Shown: positions 59,701-64,000 of the stretch, in pieces
How the letters are laid out: each line of letters starts with the position of its first letter
Position numbering within the stretch: position 1 is the stretch's first letter
Source of the DNA: Hypsibius dujardini
Lineage: Eukaryota; Tardigrada; Eutardigrada; Parachela; Hypsibiidae
Length of the DNA: 64,000 nucleotides
NCBI GenBank assembly: GCA_001579985.1
Contig: LRSR01005660.1
Location: 1 to 64,000, forward strand
Direction: 5' to 3'
The notes under the pieces: generated by a model
Databases searched by the model: none
What the model saw: only the letters and a program-made list of their open reading frames with translations
What the model was told of the DNA's origin: nothing
Position numbers and translations under genes: made by a program

Positions 59701-61509
59701 GCGGTTGGCGTATATAATGGCCTATTAGGCATATTTAATTGCAACTTTTCATCCTGGACAAAATTAACGGGAGCTAGTCTAAGCTATGGAATGAGTAGAG
59801 CTACAGACTAGTCAGGCTGGAGCGAAAGCGACATCAATGTTTCTTTCGCTGTGAAATTTTCCGCTTCTGCTGAATAAAAAGTCATGAGCCAAGACGCAGA
59901 GTGTAGACTATTGGTGTCATAAAATATTTAAATTCGGCGTTTCATTTAAATAAAATTTCGACTTTTGTTAAAATAATATTTTTATTTAAAAGAAGCTATT
60001 TTCTTTTAAATAATTTTAAAGTATATTTTATTTAATCTCAGCGATAAAATAAAATTCATTTTATATTTTATTTAAATGAAAAACTCTTATTTAAACAAAA
60101 CTAAGACTCTCGCACATGCTCACACGCTCACGCACACGCTCAGACATGCTCAAAAATGTTTAAATTACCACACAGTGCATACACACATGAAACCAGGTTT
60201 ATTATTTAAAAGCAGGCACGGGCGGAAGGCACCCTCGTAGGGCATTAAACTGTCCCTTGAGGTCGGGAGGATACGGTACGTTTGACCTTTTTACGGACGG
60301 TTTTACGGACGTAACACAGACACAGACACGGAGCCAGACACAGACACAGAGTCAGACATAGACGCAGACAAGGGCACACTTTTGACTTTCAAAATGTGTC
60401 AAGGACATATTTTTTTCCTTAACAATGTACAAATGGATATCGGTCCACATATACGCCTAAAAACTTTCATTAGGGTTTAGGGAGCTTATTTTGCACCATG
60501 AAAAAACCCTTAAATTTTTTGAAAAAATGTTTTGAAGTACCGAGCCGTTGAAAATGAGAACCTCACACCACCAAACGTTTTACAAAGATCAAAAACAATA
60601 GGTCAAATTTTTTATTGAATATCGAATAACGCGTTTTCTACCCCTTTTTGCCCTGCCGCCAGGGGTCCGGTTTTGAGCTCCAAGGAACCAATTTGAGCCA
60701 CTGGTTTTGTTAAAGTGTGTTTAACCTACACCAGAACAGTACCTGTTTCGCTTTGCTGACATCCCTCGCAATAACACATCCTGGCACTCTTATATGCTCC
60801 ACACTTTCCGCCGCTTAGTTTATCATCGTTGCACGACTGGACACAAGCTTCATCGTCTCCGTCACACTGCCCGAAATAGCTCTTGCTGAAACATAGCTCT
60901 TTGCCCTGGCTTGGCCTCACAGGAGCAGGGGTCCGGTTTGGAGCTGTATGGACCCAATTTGAGTCACTGGTTAAGTTAAACTGGGTATATACTACCTCCC
61001 CCCAACAGTACCTGTTATGCCTTGATGACATCCTTCGCAAAAACACACCCTGACACTCCCAAATGCTCCACACTTTCCGCCGCTTAGTTTATCATCGTTG
61101 CACGACTGGACACAAGCTTCATCGTCTCCGTCACACTGCCCGAAATAGCTCTTGCTGAAACATAGCTTTTCTTTGTCCTGGCTTGGCCTCACAGGAGCAG
61201 GGGTCCGGTTTTGAGCTGTAAGGACCCAATTTGAGTCACTGGTTATGTTAAAGTGAGTTTAAACTTTAACCCAACAGTACCTGTTTCTCCTTGATGACAT
61301 CCTTCGCAGTAACACACTCTGACATTCCTAAACGCTCCACACTTTCCACCGCATAGTTTATCATCGTTGCACGATTCGACACAAGCTTCATCGTCTCCGT
61401 CACACTGCCCGATGTAGCTCTGGCTGATGGATATCTTTTTTTCGCCTTGGCTTGGGCTCATAAGAGCACAAAATAAAATGAGGCTGATGCATACCTGCAC
61501 TTTCAACAT
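53774..61509 (-). CDS. Fusion gene G: signal / three CS-alpha-beta domains / YWTD propeller / EGF
   Basis: Nine exons: 61281-61509, 61012-61215, 60743-60943, 56849-57094, 56594-56765, 54538-54680, 54129-54261, 53952-54067, 53774-53886. The 1557 nt equal 518 codons plus stop, all open. Exon 1 has the leader (MLKVQVCISLILFCALM) and an eight-Cys domain. Exons 2 and 3 each repeat the domain behind a PNRTPAPVRPSQ-type linker, with phase-1 borders, so one, two or three domains could be spliced in without frame change. Exons 4-8 form the six-blade propeller (HHLYWTN, LFWVQG, IYWSHY, DLYWADW, VYWTFT). Exon 9 is the EGF. Two mariner-type elements sit in introns (58446-59385 and 55169-56281) and are spliced around. 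The joining of the 60.7 kb and 57.1 kb exons across 3.6 kb rests on phase and order. Confidence 0.72.
55169..56281 (+). mobile_element. Mariner-like DNA transposon, degenerate
   Basis: Interrupts the intron of gene G. The spacer homology of other copies breaks at about 55168 and resumes at about 56281, with about 120 bp of host intron missing. Plus-strand transposase text: a helix-turn-helix (THSHIALELGVSQTTIQRVI), then TIDKAWVY (first Asp), VVDHDSAPSH (second) and NSPDMAPIDF (third), the mariner DDD pattern. At least two in-frame stops divide it. I could not find clean terminal inverted repeats. Confidence 0.8.
57250..57350. repeat. (GGGAGATG)n short tandem repeat
   Basis: Purine-rich GGGAGATGG/GGATGG repeats in the gene G intron. 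Confidence 0.85.
58446..59385 (-). mobile_element. Mariner/Tc1-type element with 24-bp terminal inverted repeats
   Basis: Ends 58446-58469 and 59362-59385 are inverted repeats with one mismatch (GTGCGGG(G/A)TTCATTTTGG). About 940 bp. The minus strand reads the end of a transposase: NSPNLYLLIYCVWSLLKERV, compare the family NSPDLNPLDYxVWSxL, with the third catalytic Asp replaced by Asn here. N-terminal text is scrambled between frames. Non-autonomous or dead copy inside the gene G intron. Confidence 0.85.
59390..60740. other. Intron of gene G, AT-rich, with ACAGAC tract
   Basis: Many TTTAAAT/ATTTTATTTA words and an ACAGAC array at 60310-60375. Near 60600-60700 it repeats the acceptor side of the CS-alpha-beta exons (GGTCCGGTTTTGAGCT) without the exon, the trace of a lost further domain. 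No other exon seen. Confidence 0.55.
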
Positions 61510-61890
61510 TCCTATACAACTGGAGTGAGTTATACGTCGCCAGATCTGACGACACTGGTATGTTATTAGGAAAATTTGAAGAACGATTGGATTTTGGATA
61601 ATTGCGAATGTTTTCTACAACCGATTTAGCAATAGTGAGTGTCGGATTTTGCACACTTGATCTTCGCAGTGGTTTGTTGCAATCTACGAATGCTTTCGAC
61701 CTGCAGGCGTATTTACTTGTTTTGTCAGCAGTATTCCGCCAAAGGCTTTGCTTGGCGTCATAATTGCTGTTGTGAATAATAAAATTATTAATGCTTTTAA
61801 TGCTTGTCTAGAAAAACTCGTTTCGTGAGTGTTTTACGCCTTATTAATGAAATCCTCACAGTCTTTGCCTCTACCAATGCGATGCATTAG
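61510..61890 (-). promoter_or_regulatory. Conserved 5' module of gene G
   Basis: Same module as at 16.4 and 45.7 kb. The TATA-like word is altered (GTAAATACG). Confidence 0.5.
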
Positions 61891-62359
61891 GCAAACTAAT
61901 AAAAACGTAGTTAAGTATAATGACACCCAACCAAAGTTATCCCATTTTAAAATTTAGGCTCTCATTCATTCCCATTCCATCGTCCGGCGGATCTCACCCA
62001 TTCCCATCTCATTTTTCAAACAATTCCTTATTCCTCTTCTATAAATCAAATTTCCCATTTCTCATCCCACATAAAAATGTCCGTGTTTGGTAAATTTCCA
62101 TGTGACTCTTCGCCTTACACACTGAATAGAATGTCAGTTGACTTTGGTTTTATATGGAGATATAACTTTCCGCCAATTTAGCAATCAAGGACCGATTTTT
62201 CCACCTAAAATCATAGTTCAATTTGTTATTTTTTTATGAAAAACTCACTTTATAAGATACATTTAACTGTTTTCTATTCCCGTCAATTTCTAAGCTAGTG
62301 TCATCCCGATATCTCGATAGAAAAAGAATGAAAAAATAGGAAAAAAATATCACCAATAA

Positions 62360-62820
62360 GAGTCCGATGAAAAAATACGACAAATCTGCACCCAACAACA
62401 GGTGGCGCACTCTCGTTCACCTCTTAAATATCGAAATCGTTATCTTGAACAGAAATCCAACGCCCGAACACAATCAAAAGATGAAGAGATATTTTTGGAT
62501 AGGCCGATGTTTGGGTTTAAGTTTGAAATATTTGCGTTTTGCCTCTGTGTCCACTACCCCTTGGCCCTATCGTGAGGGTTCCTGGTTTCGACTTGCAAGG
62601 GCCCTGAATGAGCTCCTAGCCCATTTTTGCGAGTGGTCTTATTATCGGCTGAGTAGAGATCTTCGAAAGGACGGACGTCAGTTGCAATCTTCCGGAGGCG
62701 GAATATGAATGATGCCGGTGTTGACTGTCGATACTAAGGTGTACGTACTATACCATACTGGCAGACGTGTCATGACACGAAGCTGGATCTATGGGTATGA
62801 CTAACGTCACTGCTGCATAG
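62360..62820. repeat. Second copy of the 30.1-30.56 kb segment
   Basis: Collinear with 30110-30560, with the open plus-strand frame kept (62367-62708). It is followed at 62815-62915 by a piece of the astacin/lectin relic of 37.5 kb. Confidence 0.7.
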
Positions 62821-62915
62821 GCTTCATTCATGATTCCGCTCTTTTTACGTTTGACCTACAAGAAGAACCATCATGTAATCAATTTGATACTCTGCTACTA
62901 ACTACAATTAGTAGT
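62815..62915 (-). pseudogene. Astacin exon-3 edge fragment
   Basis: Matches 37470-37570 (intron plus the start of the exon, MNEAY...). It breaks after a few codons into the duplicated segment. Confidence 0.6.
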
Positions 62916-63009
62916 ATCAGACCGAGGAGCGAAGCGACGAGGTCCTCTAAGTTGCAGTGCTGTGGTTGGAATTCGAGAATGTCTGTCTGTCTGTTTGTGT
63001 CTGTTACTG

Positions 63010-63570
63010 TTATGGGCGGGGTAATTTAAACTGCGCCCTCTTCCAGACAACCGTCACGATTGTCTCACCGTGTGGGTCGACGAAGAAGTACGCCAACTGG
63101 TCAAATGTCTCACGTAGCGCAGCGATGTAATCGTTGACTGCGTCGAAGTCGAGGAGGAGACGATTGTCAGGCTTGGTGATGTTGCCATGGGACAAGTCCA
63201 ACACGGGTAGCTTGTTTGCCTTGATCGGTTTCGGCTTTTTCTTGCCGATGTCTGAGTGATCGGTGGATATCTAGAGGGCGGCTACGATGTCGACTGGGAG
63301 GTCGAGTACTTCGTGTCTGCGTGCGGAGACAATCGGCTTGAGGTATATCAGACAGTCCCAGTCGTCGCTGGCTGGCGGCCTGGAATGAAGCAGGCACCGA
63401 GGTGAAAATAAAAGACAGGGTAAAGTAGACAGCAAACAAACAGACAATATACAATATATACAATATACAGACAATCGAAGTTCCAGATCCGGACAAAAAG
63501 ACGCCCGGAAAAACAAACAGACAAACTAATAGGCAGGCAGACAACCAGACAACCAGACAGAAAGAGACAA

Positions 63571-63631
<61 letters not shown>

Positions 63632-64000
63632 GGCAGACAAACCAAAAGACAGAGAAACAGCCAGGTAGATACACATGCAGATACGCATGCAGGCATGCAG
63701 AAAGACAAAATGATCGACTGATACACAAACAAGCAGACAAACAGACAGACAGGCTGAATAATAGACAGGTAAACAAAGAGATAGGCAGACAGTTGTACCT
63801 GAATATCGTTTCTGAATCGAAAGTTCTCCCAGACAGTCTGGCAGTTTCCGCTGTATTCAACGACACTTTGGCCAACAGACAAGGCCGCTTCAGGATGACC
63901 GATAATGGCCCACTCCGAGTCCAGTGCGACGCTGCGTCGAAATGCGTGATGATAGACATCAGCGAGAAGGCTTTTCGTTTCTCCGTGAAGTCTGCCTTGG
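63010..64000 (-). CDS. NOL6: Nucleolar protein 6 / Nrap-like, 3' end
   Basis: rRNA-processing Nrap family (small-subunit processome). Two exons: 63799-64000 (runs off the window) and 63010-63379, phase-2 junction. Text recalls the NOL6 C-terminus: SIITHFDAASHWTRSGPLSVILKR, then DWDCLIYLKP, and LLLDFDAVNDYIAALRETFDQLAYFFVDPHG with VVWK near the end. One TAG lies in frame at about 63272, between VDIVAAL and ISTDHSD, with the same frame continuing for about 90 residues to TAA. A pseudogene, a sequencing error or a short missed intron are the options. The intron has a GACA array (63530-63660). Confidence 0.7.
63530..63660. repeat. (GACA)n array in NOL6-like intron
   Basis: GACA tetranucleotide tract, pure at 63575-63632. 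Confidence 0.92.

Noticed and set aside
1-64000. tRNA, rRNA or LTR-type elements
   Set aside because: No cloverleaf with conserved box A/B words, no rRNA text, and no paired long terminal repeats or pol-type motifs were found by eye.

Overview
The window is animal nuclear DNA: spliced genes with GT-AG introns, abundant tetranucleotide microsatellites (CTGT/GACA, AATC), Tc1/mariner transposons and fold-back elements. The phylum cannot be fixed from the sequence. An invertebrate is most likely, because the window combines an astacin protease, bulb-type (B-type) lectin domains, CS-alpha-beta (defensin-type) cysteine domains and LDL-receptor YWTD propellers in small secreted genes. One 21-base N gap (47829-47849) shows this is an assembly scaffold.

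Left block (1-9.7 kb), conserved housekeeping genes: the 5' part of HARS (minus), complete HADHA (minus, 13 exons), and complete ATP5MF (plus, ATP synthase subunit f), which is head-to-head with HADHA. Right edge (63.0-64 kb): the 3' end of a NOL6/Nrap-like gene (minus).

Middle (10-62 kb): a cluster of tandem, rearranged duplications. The basic unit is an ATP5MF 3' piece (plus) followed by a convergent minus-strand gene ending in a YWTD beta-propeller and an LRP-type EGF. I find propeller/EGF copies A (10.7-16.4 kb), B (25.8-27.8), C (34.3-36.8), D (38.6-41.1), E (42.8-45.6), F (46.6-47.3, decayed) and G (53.8-61.5), and ATP5MF pseudogene pieces near 23.0, 24.2, 37.9, 49.4 and 52.8 kb. Splice phases allow full reconstruction of three apparently intact genes whose exon lengths sum to whole codons. 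E is signal + one CS-alpha-beta domain + propeller + EGF (387 aa). G is signal + three CS-alpha-beta domains + propeller + EGF (518 aa). A is signal + CS-alpha-beta + B-lectin + propeller + EGF (515 aa). Nearly all module boundaries are phase 1, so domains are swapped as whole exons. A separate eight-exon astacin gene (17.4-20.9 kb), an astacin/B-lectin exon (51.7-52.3 kb), a signal/Cys-rich/B-lectin exon (32.5-33.1 kb) and an isolated DEAD-box helicase exon (22.7 kb) lie among them.

The most exciting content is this family of secreted proteins that put a defensin-like peptide, a sugar-binding lectin fold and an LRP propeller into one chain. I know of no described family with this architecture. 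A role in recognition or defence is inference from domain types only.
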